The notes under the pieces were generated by a model that was not told the origin of the DNA, ran no database searches, and was given only the letters and a program-made list of their open reading frames with translations. Shown here piece after piece: positions 10,976-20,549 of a stretch of 64,000 bases of DNA (positions within the stretch are counted from its first letter, which is position 1; every line of letters begins with the position of its first letter). A program made the position numbers and the translations under genes. The stretch is taken from assembly GCF_963678635.1 (NCBI RefSeq), contig NC_087070.1, positions 29,550,048 through 29,614,047 on the forward strand, read 5' to 3'. This DNA is from Symsagittifera roscoffensis. Taxonomy: Eukaryota > Xenacoelomorpha > Acoela > Convolutidae.

Positions 10976-11460
10976 CGTTGGATAATTTTGAAGGTAAAAA
11001 TAGTCGTCTACTTAAATTACCGTTCGGGCTTGACCTCCATAAATCAAAACAAGACCGGTTCGACTTTTCAAAGTGCTAGCGGTCCAAAAGTTTGCAATCA
11101 ACTAGTTCTGCAATCCTGACAGAAATCGGTTGCAATAATGGTACCACGTAAAAGTTCTAAACGCAAAATAAAAAGACCCTGAGTTGCAAAAAAAGAGCTC
11201 CACTCATCATAAAAAACTCAGTCTACAATGAGGGGAAATAAGAAAGACGGTCAATGTTTAGACAGGCTGGATGTGCTTTCGTAGATCCTCCGCGAATCGC
11301 AGAAACCAAAATTAATGATATAAATGGTGAAACTCAACGTAGTTTAGTTGCGACTTTTTCGCTTCGTCCATGTTAATTGCAGTGAGTTCTCACTTTAAAT
11401 ATAAGTTAGTATAATTGTCTTTCAGTTTTTTATAATTCGTCGTAAGAGGAAACAAATAAA
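10976..11460. other. Unassigned stretch
   Basis: No convincing gene. It lies between the hAT remnant and the last exon of the split gene. The first 250 bases may be more N-terminal hAT transposase sequence on the minus strand, but stops prevent a call. Confidence 0.4.
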
Positions 11461-11463
11461 AAC

Positions 11464-11970
11464 TCAAAAATTTGAGTTTAACAGTTTCAGCCCGTCATGA
11501 ATAGCCATCAATTTTTTCCAAAGAACTGGCGTCGTGAAAGCATCATTCCAAGATGTCGCAGGACGAGCTGAAAGCACAGCTAACGTTGTAAACGTGGGCG
11601 TGGTTGCAAACCAGTCAAAATTGGAGTAATAAGTTTGATTGTTAGTTAAATGGTCGTAGAGATCTTTCGGAAAGCTATAGCACACCGTGATTTCTTCATC
11701 GTCCGGCTAAAAAACAGAAAAGCCGCCTATTGTTGATAAGTTTTGTCAAGGGGTGCAATAGCATTTATGCATTGGTTTTGCAGTTTGAGACTCTGTATAA
11801 CATAGACCAGGGACGTTGTCTTTTACTCTGTGCAACCCATACTGATGCATGAAACAAACTTCACAGGCCTCGAACCTAGAAATTTGTTCACATTTTCCAG
11901 TTCTGAATAAAGAAGAATCAGTTGAGTTGGCCGAATACCAGTTTTGGATTAGTGTTGCCTTGGATGAATC
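11464..11970 (-). pseudogene. 3' part of a gene split by element E1
   Basis: The minus strand reads in frame from the E1 insertion point (11,970) to about 11,827, then through a likely 120-base intron (11,707-11,826: GTAAAAG donor, pyrimidine-rich TTTTAG acceptor, phase 0), into a final exon ending at a stop at 11,464. The exon 5' of the intron is Cys-rich (CEQISRFEACEVCFMHQYG); the last exon has DLYDHLTNNQTYYSNFDWF. The 5' part of the gene lies beyond E1 at 30,881-31,755, and the frame is continuous across the insertion point when the element and one AATC copy are discounted. Probably host-encoded and secreted; no family recognised. Confidence 0.45.
11967..11970. repeat. Target-site duplication AATC, left of E1
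   Basis: AATC here is matched by AATC at 30,877-30,880 immediately beyond the other LTR. A 4-bp duplication fits the integrases of Gypsy-type retroelements and fixes the element boundaries. Confidence 0.85.
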
Positions 11971-12380
11971 TGAGTTAGGTCTGGGGTGTATAACTCATAG
12001 AGTAATTTCGGATAGGGTACACCGTCTGCTCGTCACGCTATCTTATTTTCGGCCGGATAGATTCGTGCAACTTCTTAGTCTAATACCGATCCTAATCTTA
12101 CTCTTATACTATCTAGTCTCAGGTTGTTTAACTAGTCTCTGCTAGGCTCAATAGATCTAGGGTATACTGGTTTATGGCGGCTGCTGAAGTGCTCGGGAGA
12201 GTCCAACTAATTTCTAAGTTAAATTCAAATCTCTCTGGTGCTGAAATTACAAGTAACTTCAGCACTTACAAATAAGTGGGTTGTTAGTTAGATGGATCAT
12301 GATTGGTTAATATTAAATACTTTACATTGGTAAAACATTTAATTTATCCAATCATAAAATATAGTTTAGATCAGGTTCCA
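11971..12380 (-). repeat. E1 3' LTR (410 bp)
   Basis: Starts TGAGTTAGG and ends GGTTCCA on the plus strand. It matches 30,467-30,876 except for C/A at position 12,092. It holds an inverted repeat, GTGCTGAAATTAC then, two bases later, GTAACTTCAGCAC (12,238-12,265, one G-T mismatch), and in sense a TATAAGAG box. Confidence 0.95.
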
Positions 12381-13993
12381 CCCATCCGGGTTTTACAGAG
12401 TTTTTTAGAACAGTTCTTTTGTAGTTCAAGGATGGATGATGGACGTTGGTATTTGGCGAACATCATTTTTCTTTTGTTTCCTTTTTGTTAAGGAAGTTCC
12501 AGGGATCTGGAATTGAGGACACAAGACGTTGTGTTCTTCTTGTGACAACGACTGAGTCTCTGCAACAGCATCAATTCTGGTTTCAGAATGGTTGGCTATG
12601 TCAGGTTTTTCTGTTCTTCGGAGAGAACTTCTTTTGTGTTTGATCTAGCTCGGGAATGGCGTGGAGATTGTGCGTGGAGGGGATGCCTGGTTACTCGGAT
12701 CTGTACGTATACTTGAACATCGAGGTGGTCATTGGTCTAATTCAATGAAGTCCTTTTCTGCGAAGTCAAGTCGTACTCTAAATCCTTTGAGTTGTGATTG
12801 TGAGCGGCATATCGATTGTAGTTGGTCATTCTCTCTCGAGTGTAGTGAGGTCGTCTTGTCTTTTGATGTTCGTCCTTGGTGTTGTATTCTGATCTATATA
12901 TTGCATCATGTAATTTTACATTTTATAAATCTTTTATTAATTTAGTATTTTTTAATATTGATTTTTGTTAGTTGTTTTCACAAAAGCTTTTTGTTTTAGT
13001 TCGGTTATTTTGAAGAGTTACTCACCCTTGAGTAGCTCTTATTAAAAATAAAGGTGTGGTCACAAAGCGTGGATATAGCACGGTGGGTTAGGCCGGCTAT
13101 AGAGCATGCTCAGGACGTCCTTTCCTGGTGGGTTAGGCCAGGTGTGGGAGTATGATTTCATGCGGTTTTTATGAGGGGTCCTGTTATGTGACAACATTTT
13201 ATGTTGGGTTTGTTGTGGTTTTACTTATGTTTTGTTGGTTATGTACTTTTTCCAAAAAGCAAATTGGTTGTGGTATGGGTTTGTCTTTCGACTTTTTTGT
13301 GTTTTATTATTTCTTTCTAAGACTTTGTAATAGTCTTCAAAAGAATAAATTATCCAGTTTTAAACTGGGTTAATCCGGTTTGGGTACCGTTGGTTTCCTT
13401 TTCTTTGTCATGCTGTTATTTTATGATTTGTGGTATTTAGTAAGCTGCGTTGGTTAGTTTTGTTTAGTATATGATTCCTTTCCAACCGGGTTAAAGGAAA
13501 GTTTGAAACTTGTTATTATTTGTTAGAGTTGTTGAGTGTGAAAACTTGAAACTGAAATTCATTATTTTAAACAATTCTTCGTGGGCGAGCTGTGCGAGTG
13601 TGGATAGAATTTCTGTGCGAATGAATGAAAATATCAAAAGGTTAGTACTGCAATTGCATTTTATTAATTTACTGCATAGAATTTGGAAATTTACTGCTAG
13701 TAATGGGGGAATTTTAAGATACAAATTTTCATCATATGTAGATTTACTGCTTTAGGGGAAAATTTTATAAATTAATTTACTGCATTGGTATTATATTTAT
13801 TTAATTGTTGGTGCAAAAGTTAAAAGGGTCTTAAACAGTTTTGAAGAAGTTTGCTATTTTTTATTTTTCTTTTGTGAATTTTTCAGATGATCGAAGATGA
13901 AGGCTAAAAATCTAAAGAAAACATGAATAAAGAATGGTGAGTTTTTTAATATTTTAATTAGTTAGTAATATTCATTTAATTCATACTTACCTG
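12381..13993 (-). other. E1 3' untranslated region
   Basis: About 1.6 kb between the stop of the 554-aa ORF and the 3' LTR, with no sense ORF of note. It is well conserved in E2 (42,782-44,376). Just inside the LTR the sense strand reads CCCGGATGGG, a short candidate polypurine tract (GGATGGG). Open frames seen on the plus strand here are antisense to the element and most likely chance. Confidence 0.6.
13082..13139 (-). promoter_or_regulatory. Conserved palindrome/direct-repeat element in 3' UTR
   Basis: Two copies of GGTGGGTTAGGCC (13,082-13,094 and 13,127-13,139) bracket two perfect palindromes, GAGCATGCTC and GGACGTCC. The same arrangement is kept in E2 at 43,636-43,692. GC content is much above the surroundings. 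A cis element for RNA export, packaging or transcription is possible; the function is inference. Confidence 0.5.
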
Positions 13994-15658
13994 TTAGTCG
14001 TCGGGGAAAAAACCGTGGGGGAAGATATCGTGAATTAGTTCTGAAGTTGTTAGTAGTTTAGCTAAGATGCGGATGATATTTTTAGTTTGAAGCAGTGGCC
14101 AAAGCAATTGAAGTGCCTTAATAGTGGTTAGTTCTTCAGTGCCTACTGCAAACTCATAAGGTGTGTTTTGGATTAAGTTATATAATTTGTGGTTAAATTT
14201 AGTATTGTGGATGAATTCTAAAATTGGGATTTCTATAGGTTGTAGGAACTCGTGCGGGATAAGGAAGGGTCGGGATTCTTCGGCGTTGAAGGTCTTGGTG
14301 ATGGGGCAGAAAATGTACATTTGGGTTATGGGGTCATAATTACGAAGAATACCATGAAGGTTAGTGTCTTTAATACAATATGTGAAATTTAGGAAATACG
14401 GTGAAGTGTATTTTGAATTGATGAATTGAAAGCGATGGTGTGGTTGTCTAGAGGGTGTGTGGAGGTCAAAGTGATTTTGGATGAAACGATAGTAACTGTA
14501 TGTATGTGTTTGTTTAGTTCGCAACATAATATCGTGTGAGCAGTGTAAATCTCTTTCGTGTGGTGCAAGGAAATGAAAGGTTAGTGAAAAGATTTGGAAG
14601 CGTTCTTTAAAACTTTCGTACGCTTGTGTGCTTGTTAGTGCTTCTGAAATAATGTGATCAAACTTTCGGTCGAAGATGTTTAGTGTAAATACATATGGTG
14701 TCTTGATGAAAAATTTCTCGGTGATTTGTGGGTTAGCGAAGCGATCGTCGTCTAAGAATTGATCTTGGTTAGCTCTGATGATGTTGTGATCGTAGTATTC
14801 TAGTGTATATTCATTAGCTCTAGGTGCAGTGTGTATTTTTAGTGATTTTTTATATCCTACGTAAGTAAATTGTCTAGCGGTGAGTGGTGTAGTTAGTCGA
14901 TACAGCATGTCTTTGTTTCGGTCTATATCGATGGATGTGTTGGTTAAAGGTAAGCAAAGAGGGTTAGTGAAATGATAGTATGAGGTCCAAGAGAGAGTGG
15001 GCATTAAAACGTATTCGTCTACAAAGTTGCGTGTTTCGTTAGTGTCATGAGGGGTGTTTAAGGTGTATTGTGGAAATGAGGGTAAAGTGATAGCTAAAAA
15101 TTCTCTAGTGTTAGTATGCTGGGGGTGGTTGATGTATTCACGGGCTGTTCCTGGTTTTGCTGGAAAAGGATGGTTGGGGAACTTTCTTTTAAAAGTGCGG
15201 TAAGCTCTATTAGTGTTGAGTGAGGATTCAGTTGATGTGGATGATGGTGCTAATGATTCAGTATAATTTGAAGAGGGTGTAGGGGGATTGGATGAATTTG
15301 TAGTGGAGGAGATTTGGTTTATGGTCGGGGTGTTAAGGTGGTAGGGTTGTTGTTGGAGGGTAATAAAATTGTCTAGCTCTGGGGAGATTCGGGGGGTGTC
15401 TGGAGATGATTGGTCAGAATGGTATGAGGAGTAGGTTGGGGTAACTTGGGAAGCATAAGAGGGTGTAGGAGTGATGGGGTCAGGGTTATTTGACAATATG
15501 GGTTGAAAAGGAGGTTGAGAAAAATGAGAAGGGTTATGGAAATTATTGGATGGAGATGGTTCTGAGTCGGCAAATTCGTCGGGGGTTTCAATATTCGGGT
15601 TATTTAGCTGTGAGATGGAGTATAAAACTGAAATTTGTGAGTTAGTGTCGGAATTCAT
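13994..15658 (-). CDS. E1 554-aa 3' ORF, unknown function
   Basis: An uninterrupted 554-codon ORF starting with ATG at 15,658, 127 bases after the env stop. Residues 1-150 are Ser/Thr/Pro/Asn-rich and probably disordered; a basic patch (FKRKFPNHPFPAKPG) follows near residue 160. The remaining 380 residues have ordinary composition with many aromatic and His residues and no transmembrane segment or signal peptide. I recognise no family. Its position after env resembles accessory genes of complex retroviruses. Only its last 80 codons survive in E2 (42,538-42,781), nearly unchanged. It was presumably expressed from a spliced transcript. Confidence 0.75.
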   Translation of the reverse strand: MNSDTNSQISVLYSISQLNNPNIETPDEFADSEPSPSNNFHNPSHFSQPPFQPILSNNPDPITPTPSYASQVTPTYSSYHSDQSSPDTPRISPELDNFITLQQQPYHLNTPTINQISSTTNSSNPPTPSSNYTESLAPSSTSTESSLNTNRAYRTFKRKFPNHPFPAKPGTAREYINHPQHTNTREFLAITLPSFPQYTLNTPHDTNETRNFVDEYVLMPTLSWTSYYHFTNPLCLPLTNTSIDIDRNKDMLYRLTTPLTARQFTYVGYKKSLKIHTAPRANEYTLEYYDHNIIRANQDQFLDDDRFANPQITEKFFIKTPYVFTLNIFDRKFDHIISEALTSTQAYESFKERFQIFSLTFHFLAPHERDLHCSHDIMLRTKQTHTYSYYRFIQNHFDLHTPSRQPHHRFQFINSKYTSPYFLNFTYCIKDTNLHGILRNYDPITQMYIFCPITKTFNAEESRPFLIPHEFLQPIEIPILEFIHNTKFNHKLYNLIQNTPYEFAVGTEELTTIKALQLLWPLLQTKNIIRILAKLLTTSELIHDIFPHGFFPDD

Positions 15659-15784
15659 GCCTGATGTTACATTGCTAGATGGAAAATCGGGTGGCGGAAA
15701 AGCAAAAAAGTGGTATTATTGGGATTGAAGAGGTAAGGTTGGTTGGGTGGGAATTTGATCGATGGAGTGATCCAAGTTGGCGGC

Positions 15785-18403
15785 TCATCGTGGGCTAAAA
15801 AAATTATTATTTTGAGATTGAAAAGCGGTGGTATGTGGTTGTTCAATAATTTGTTCATAAGTATTATCATCTTGTGATTGATGTGTCATTATATGTTGGA
15901 CGGGACTTTGTGATGTGGTGAGTCTAAAATTTGGATTATGTGTGATTGCTAAATTTCTAAAATTTCGCGGGGCTAGGGATAGTGGATGGTTATTTGGTAG
16001 GGGTGGTAATTGTGGTGCCGTTGGCTGTGTGTCGACATTGTTATGTTCTTCGTCGTATGTATTTTGTCGTGTTGTTATTTTTGTGTTATATTCTTTTATT
16101 TGTGCGTCTAAAAGAATTTTGTTTATAGATGTGGAAAAAATTCCAAAAAATCCTGCAAAGATTATGCGTGCTACGCTTGCTTGTCTGTTTACTTGTGTGT
16201 GTATAGCACATGTATTGTAGATTCCTTTTAAGAGTGAGAAAAGAAATCCAATAAAGTTAAACATTGCGTATAGAATAGTCAATTTTTCTAAGATGTAGTA
16301 GGGCCATCCTAGAAAATCTAGGATCTCATTTTTGAGTGTAACAAAGCTAAAAATGTTAATTGGTGATATATCTTGGGGACGGTATTTTTCGCCGTTTAGA
16401 TATATATAATCTTTAATGTCTTTAAAATATCCGCTATAGTCTTGCGTGTAGATATCGGCAAATCCTGCGGTTTCTGCAAGTTTGCGTAAATTTTGGTCTA
16501 TTGATTGTCTTTGTATAGTGTCCATTTGTGTTAATAATTCTTGGAATTGTTGTGTTCTAATGTGATGTTGAATATCTGATTTTGAATAGATTCCTATTGA
16601 TTGTAAGTCTATATTTGGGTTTCGAGCAATAGCGCGAATGCTTTGTGGTGAAAATTTTTTGAGTGATTGCATTAATGTGGGATATGGAGTGAGAAGATAA
16701 TATTTGTTTTCATCAGGGTTTAGTTGTACTACATTGTGGCTATTTTCTGATCCACATGGGACTGCGGTATCCCAGAAATAGGTTCTTCGTGAAAGTGTAT
16801 CCACGAAATGTACTTTATTCTTATAAAAGATAGGGATTCTTTTATAACATCGTTTATCTTCAAAAACGTATAGTGGTGATACTTTTTTAGTACAAGTATA
16901 AAACCATAAAATGTTTCCTTCGTAGTCTAAAAAATTTGATCTATTTCCTGATAATAAGTATCCTGCGTAGGGTATTTTTAATACTGCTAGTGCAAGTGAT
17001 TGTAGTATTTGTGTTCGTTCTAATTCGCATAGTTGATGTAGTGTTTCTAATTCGGAGAGTGACATTTCTTGAAAAATGCGGCTAATTGTATAGTCTAGTT
17101 TCATATCCAAATGAATATCATAGTGTATATTACCAAAATATGTAGTATTCATTAGTGATAATTCTTGTAAGCGTGTGCTTCTGGTGTCATAAGGTTTTAG
17201 ATGTCCACCAGGTTGTCCGTTGCTTTTTTCAAAATTAACTGGTATATAGGATGTTCCTTCGTTTAGAGGATGACCTGTGGCGTATGGGTCGATTTTTACT
17301 TTACCAGTGGTCATGTCGAATCCTTTTTCATATTCAACTAATATTTCAGAGTATTGTGTTCTGTGAAGTGGATTCCTGTATTTACATGCAAGTTCTGTTT
17401 CTTGATATATTTGAAAACGTGTCAATTTATTTTCTATATTGTCTATGTTTCTAAAATCGGAACTTAATTTGCGTGATGGATGGACTTGTTCATATGGAAT
17501 TGATTGTATGAAATATTTTTCGTGAAATTTTATCATACGAGCGTGTATTTTTTCTACTTGAAATGTTGTACATGTGTCTTCGGGGAACCAAACAATTGTT
17601 GCTTGTGTTCTTGTTGTAGGGTCGCAATATCCTTGATCATTTTTACAAGGTAGTCGGATTCCTTGATAGATCATTGTATTATCAGATAAATCTCGTGTGA
17701 GTTGTATTTTTTCGAGTTGTATTTTCCAATCGAAAAACATTATTTCTTGGTATCCTTTATTTTTTGTGTCTGCTTTGCAGTTTGATGGATTATTTATACC
17801 AATGTGTGGTATCCAATGTTTATCGTGTAGGTCATAGGTTAATCGTCCGTGTGCGCCGTTATACGGGTATTTTTCGTCTAGTTTTATATGTCCTTGGTGT
17901 CTTTCAAGTTGTGATTGATGTACAGAGTCTGAAAAAACTTGAAAATTAACTAATTTTCTTTGGGAGTTTTTATTTTTTGTGATGTTTAGTCTAAGTAATT
18001 CATTTTTACAATCGTCGGGATTGAGATGTAAAAGACGTTCTATATTACTTTGATAGAATGATTCATGGTCAAGTCGGTTTTTGTTTCCGTTCGAGACTTG
18101 TGAACAATGTACTTTCTTTTCGGAAAATGTTGCTGTGAATTTATAACCTGTAACTGTTGTAGCTCGGGCTTTTGAATAGAGTGTTGCTATTATATCTGTG
18201 GTTTCTATAGCTTGTGGTTCTGTTTCACATTGTGATACCTGATTGATTGCGTATTTATGTAGTGTTTTTTGTTCATTTTCTTCGCAATCGTAATGTGTTA
18301 CTAATAAATCTTGTGGTCCTGTACGAGGGGAAGGGTTTATGTTTTGATTTGAGGTTATTAGAAAAAGGGTTTGGAGAAAAATTAATAATTTTAGAATATA
18401 CAT
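15785..18403 (-). CDS. E1 Env-like membrane glycoprotein, 872 aa
   Basis: ATG at 18,403. Residues 1-20 form a signal peptide (MYILKLLIFLQTLFLITS). A long Cys-containing ectodomain follows, starting with THYDCEEN, with N-glycosylation sites such as NTT and NRS. Two hydrophobic segments lie near residues 706-727 (LTILYAMFNFIGFLFSLL) and 740-760 (ARIIFAGFFGIFSTSI), then a Pro/Asn/Gln-rich tail of about 110 residues. This is the layout of a class I or class III viral envelope. The N-terminal Tyr-Asp-Cys pattern faintly recalls chuvirus-like glycoproteins captured by invertebrate retroelements, but I see no furin site or fusion peptide. No stops. E2 has lost the gene by deletion. Confidence 0.75.
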   Translation of the reverse strand: MYILKLLIFLQTLFLITSNQNINPSPRTGPQDLLVTHYDCEENEQKTLHKYAINQVSQCETEPQAIETTDIIATLYSKARATTVTGYKFTATFSEKKVHCSQVSNGNKNRLDHESFYQSNIERLLHLNPDDCKNELLRLNITKNKNSQRKLVNFQVFSDSVHQSQLERHQGHIKLDEKYPYNGAHGRLTYDLHDKHWIPHIGINNPSNCKADTKNKGYQEIMFFDWKIQLEKIQLTRDLSDNTMIYQGIRLPCKNDQGYCDPTTRTQATIVWFPEDTCTTFQVEKIHARMIKFHEKYFIQSIPYEQVHPSRKLSSDFRNIDNIENKLTRFQIYQETELACKYRNPLHRTQYSEILVEYEKGFDMTTGKVKIDPYATGHPLNEGTSYIPVNFEKSNGQPGGHLKPYDTRSTRLQELSLMNTTYFGNIHYDIHLDMKLDYTISRIFQEMSLSELETLHQLCELERTQILQSLALAVLKIPYAGYLLSGNRSNFLDYEGNILWFYTCTKKVSPLYVFEDKRCYKRIPIFYKNKVHFVDTLSRRTYFWDTAVPCGSENSHNVVQLNPDENKYYLLTPYPTLMQSLKKFSPQSIRAIARNPNIDLQSIGIYSKSDIQHHIRTQQFQELLTQMDTIQRQSIDQNLRKLAETAGFADIYTQDYSGYFKDIKDYIYLNGEKYRPQDISPINIFSFVTLKNEILDFLGWPYYILEKLTILYAMFNFIGFLFSLLKGIYNTCAIHTQVNRQASVARIIFAGFFGIFSTSINKILLDAQIKEYNTKITTRQNTYDEEHNNVDTQPTAPQLPPLPNNHPLSLAPRNFRNLAITHNPNFRLTTSQSPVQHIMTHQSQDDNTYEQIIEQPHTTAFQSQNNNFFSPR

Positions 18404-19527
18404 GTGTATGATAATCCTGAGTATGGATTATAAAATGTAATGTAACCAATTGTGTTTTTGGTGTATCTGTCGTATTTGTATATTACTTCAGTAGTTATAA
18501 ACGGTGGTGGTAGTGATTGAGCTGTTATGTTAGGTGGATTTAATGGGTAGGGATGTTGGGTAATATTATTTAACTTAACTGTGATTTCAAACTTTAATTG
18601 TAAACTGTTTTGTTGGAGTATTTGAATATTGTGATCACGGATATCGTTGTGAATATCTTGGCGATATTGTAATCTATTAAGTGCCCAGTTATGAAGGCGG
18701 TTACTTTCTTGATGTTGTCCAAATAGTGGTGGAGGTGCTGTGAATGTGTTCCAATCTAATCTTAAAGGAATATTTATTGATGATTGTTCTCGATATCTGG
18801 CGTCGAGATTATTTGGAAAATTTAAGTTAAAGGGTAGTGGTGAAAATTGACTTATTGATGGTGTTGATGGTAGTGATAATGTTTCTGGTAGTGATGAGGA
18901 TGTTGTTGTATCCGTAGAAATATCTATGGGGTCATTGACTAAATTTGGTTCACCTTGTGTGAATGAATTTGTAGTCCAATATGGCAGTCGTGATGTTAGG
19001 TTTGGGGGGTTAAAGGGATTTTCACGTATCTGTTCAGATGTTGGTGTTGAACCTAAGTAGTCTGAAGGTAGACTTGAAGTGCTTCGTTGTGAAAAAAGTG
19101 TAGGAGTTTCTGGTGTGATACCAGTGGTGTTTTCTGGAGTGGTTTGTGTTGGGGATTGAGGTATATCAAAATGAACTCGGGGAGTTTGAAAATTTCTATT
19201 TCGTCGAGGATGTATAATTTGTCTATTGATTTCTGCTGTGTTTTGGTTTTGACTAAGGTTTCGTATTCTACTTAGTTCTTGTGGTAGTGTTGGGTAAAGA
19301 TTATATGTTGGTTCACTTAGGGATGCTTGTCGTTGAACTGGTTCTAGTGGTTCAGATAAACGAGCGTGCCGTTCTTCAAAAGTGTATGGATTGTCTTGAA
19401 AAGAAATTCGTGTAGATGTTTGAGGATTTTGAGTAGTTGAAGGTGGTGTTGGATTATCTTGGGATGATGTCGGTGAAGACTGATTCTGTGACTGTTGGGT
19501 AGCAATTTTTGATGGATTTTTGAATTG
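18391..19527 (-). CDS. E1 379-codon ORF lacking any methionine codon
   Basis: On the minus strand every triplet from 19,527 to the TAA at 18,391-18,393 is open (checked line by line), 379 codons including the stop, and none is ATG. It begins just after a TAA at 19,528-19,530 and overlaps the env start by 13 bases (its TAA lies inside env codons 4-5). The product is Pro/Ser/Thr/Gln/Asn-rich, for example TPPSTTQNPQTSTRISFQ, and has no transmembrane span. Expression must rely on splicing to an upstream start, frameshifting or readthrough from the 62-aa ORF, or a non-AUG start. No homologue recognised. Confidence 0.6.
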   Translation of the reverse strand, partial: QFKNPSKIATQQSQNQSSPTSSQDNPTPPSTTQNPQTSTRISFQDNPYTFEERHARLSEPLEPVQRQASLSEPTYNLYPTLPQELSRIRNLSQNQNTAEINRQIIHPRRNRNFQTPRVHFDIPQSPTQTTPENTTGITPETPTLFSQRSTSSLPSDYLGSTPTSEQIRENPFNPPNLTSRLPYWTTNSFTQGEPNLVNDPIDISTDTTTSSSLPETLSLPSTPSISQFSPLPFNLNFPNNLDARYREQSSINIPLRLDWNTFTAPPPLFGQHQESNRLHNWALNRLQYRQDIHNDIRDHNIQILQQNSLQLKFEITVKLNNITQHPYPLNPPNITAQSLPPPFITTEVIYKYDRYTKNTIGYITFYNPYSGLSYTCIF

Positions 19528-19532
19528 TTACT

Positions 19533-19721
19533 TTAGTGAGAAGGTTTATGTTTATTATAATATTCTTCTAAAAAAAGAATTAGAAAAATTGTTGCTAGGG
19601 CAAATGTGATGATTGCTTTCTTTATACATTTACATATTGTCAAAATGAGGGATGATAGAAATGTTATGAAAATTACAAACAATAAAAAAATATCAGTTCT
19701 ACTGAAAATTGTTCGTATCAT
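19533..19721 (-). CDS. E1 small transmembrane protein, 62 aa
   Basis: ATG at 19,721 overlaps the stop of the upstream 76-aa ORF as ATGA. Two hydrophobic spans (IFLLFVIFITFLSSLILTI and AIITFALATIFLILFL) are separated by a short KCIKK basic loop. This is the size and layout of a viroporin-like or small accessory membrane protein. It could be chance in T-rich sequence, but two such ORFs in tandem with a coupled start/stop argue otherwise. Confidence 0.5.
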   Translation of the reverse strand: MIRTIFSRTDIFLLFVIFITFLSSLILTICKCIKKAIITFALATIFLILFLEEYYNKHKPSH

Positions 19722-19948
19722 TTAGACAAGTTGTTAAAATCGTACCTTTGGATATATTCAAGGGTTTTGGAAAGTTGGAGGAATAGTTCAATTATTGTGT
19801 AGAAAATTAAAAAAATGTTACAAAAAATTATTATGATTATTAGAAAAGATTCAATGATATCAAAAAGAAATATTATAAAGACTTGAAGTATTGAAAAAAA
19901 ATGTTTAAAATTGATAAATATTTGAGCGACTGTTTGAGAGAAAAGCAT
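19718..19948 (-). CDS. E1 small hydrophobic protein, 76 aa
   Basis: ATG at 19,948. Mostly hydrophobic, with a long Ile/Phe/Leu run (FLIIIIIFCNIFLIFYTIIE) likely spanning a membrane once or twice, and a polar C-terminus. Its TGA overlaps the next ATG, which suits reinitiation. It lies about 600 bases downstream of the Gag-Pol stop. No family recognised. Confidence 0.5.
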   Translation of the reverse strand: MLFSQTVAQIFINFKHFFSILQVFIIFLFDIIESFLIIIIIFCNIFLIFYTIIELFLQLSKTLEYIQRYDFNNLSK

Positions 19949-20549
19949 TTAAGAAATGATCTCTTGGTCGAATATTTTTTGCTGTTTGAGGCGATTTTCT
20001 AGTGTGGTCGAATTATTTATTAGTTTTTTGACAAGTGGGTTGAGTTTCGTAAAAAATTGTTGGGGGCAATTTTCATGGTGACTGGGAGGTCGTCTTTTTC
20101 TTTATTTTTGTTTGTCAAATGATCCGGGGTATGGTGAGATTTTTATACTTTAGGCTAATTAAAATCTTCATTTTGTGACTTTAGGCTAAGTTATCAAATT
20201 TGTTTTGGGGGTATTCGTGGTCTGAGTTGGGGAAATATTGTTGATCTTTGGGTTATTAGATAAGGGAGGGGTACGGTATTATGGTGATATTTATTTTAGC
20301 TGTCAAGTTGGAGTGGTTTGCTTATTTTTGACCTGGAGGTTGTAAAGTTATAGTTAGAGATGTGCCTGGAGTTCTAGATTATTCGTCTAATTGATCTTAG
20401 TTTGAGTTAGAGAAAGTGGCGGATTGGATGAATCCTATTGGTCTATTTTGAACTAGAATTATTGCGTACTTTGTGAGCATGTTATTTTGAAAAATGGAAA
20501 TGAAAAATGTTACGGGGGTTTCAAGATTGTGAAGTATAAAATTTGAAAA
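19949..20549 (-). other. E1 spacer between pol and the accessory block
   Basis: About 600 bases without an ORF. It is the natural place for splice acceptors of subgenomic mRNAs; I cannot pick one with confidence. Confidence 0.4.

Noticed and set aside
12661..12945. 94-codon plus-strand frame in the E1 3' UTR, matched by 43,847-44,134 on the other strand of E2
   Set aside because: It is antisense to both elements, starts without a good ATG, and its conservation is explained by the shared element. No family signature.
15667..15870. 67-codon minus-strand frame between Env and the 554-aa ORF
   Set aside because: It overlaps the Env tail in another frame, has skewed composition and no conserved start. 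Possible but unsupported.
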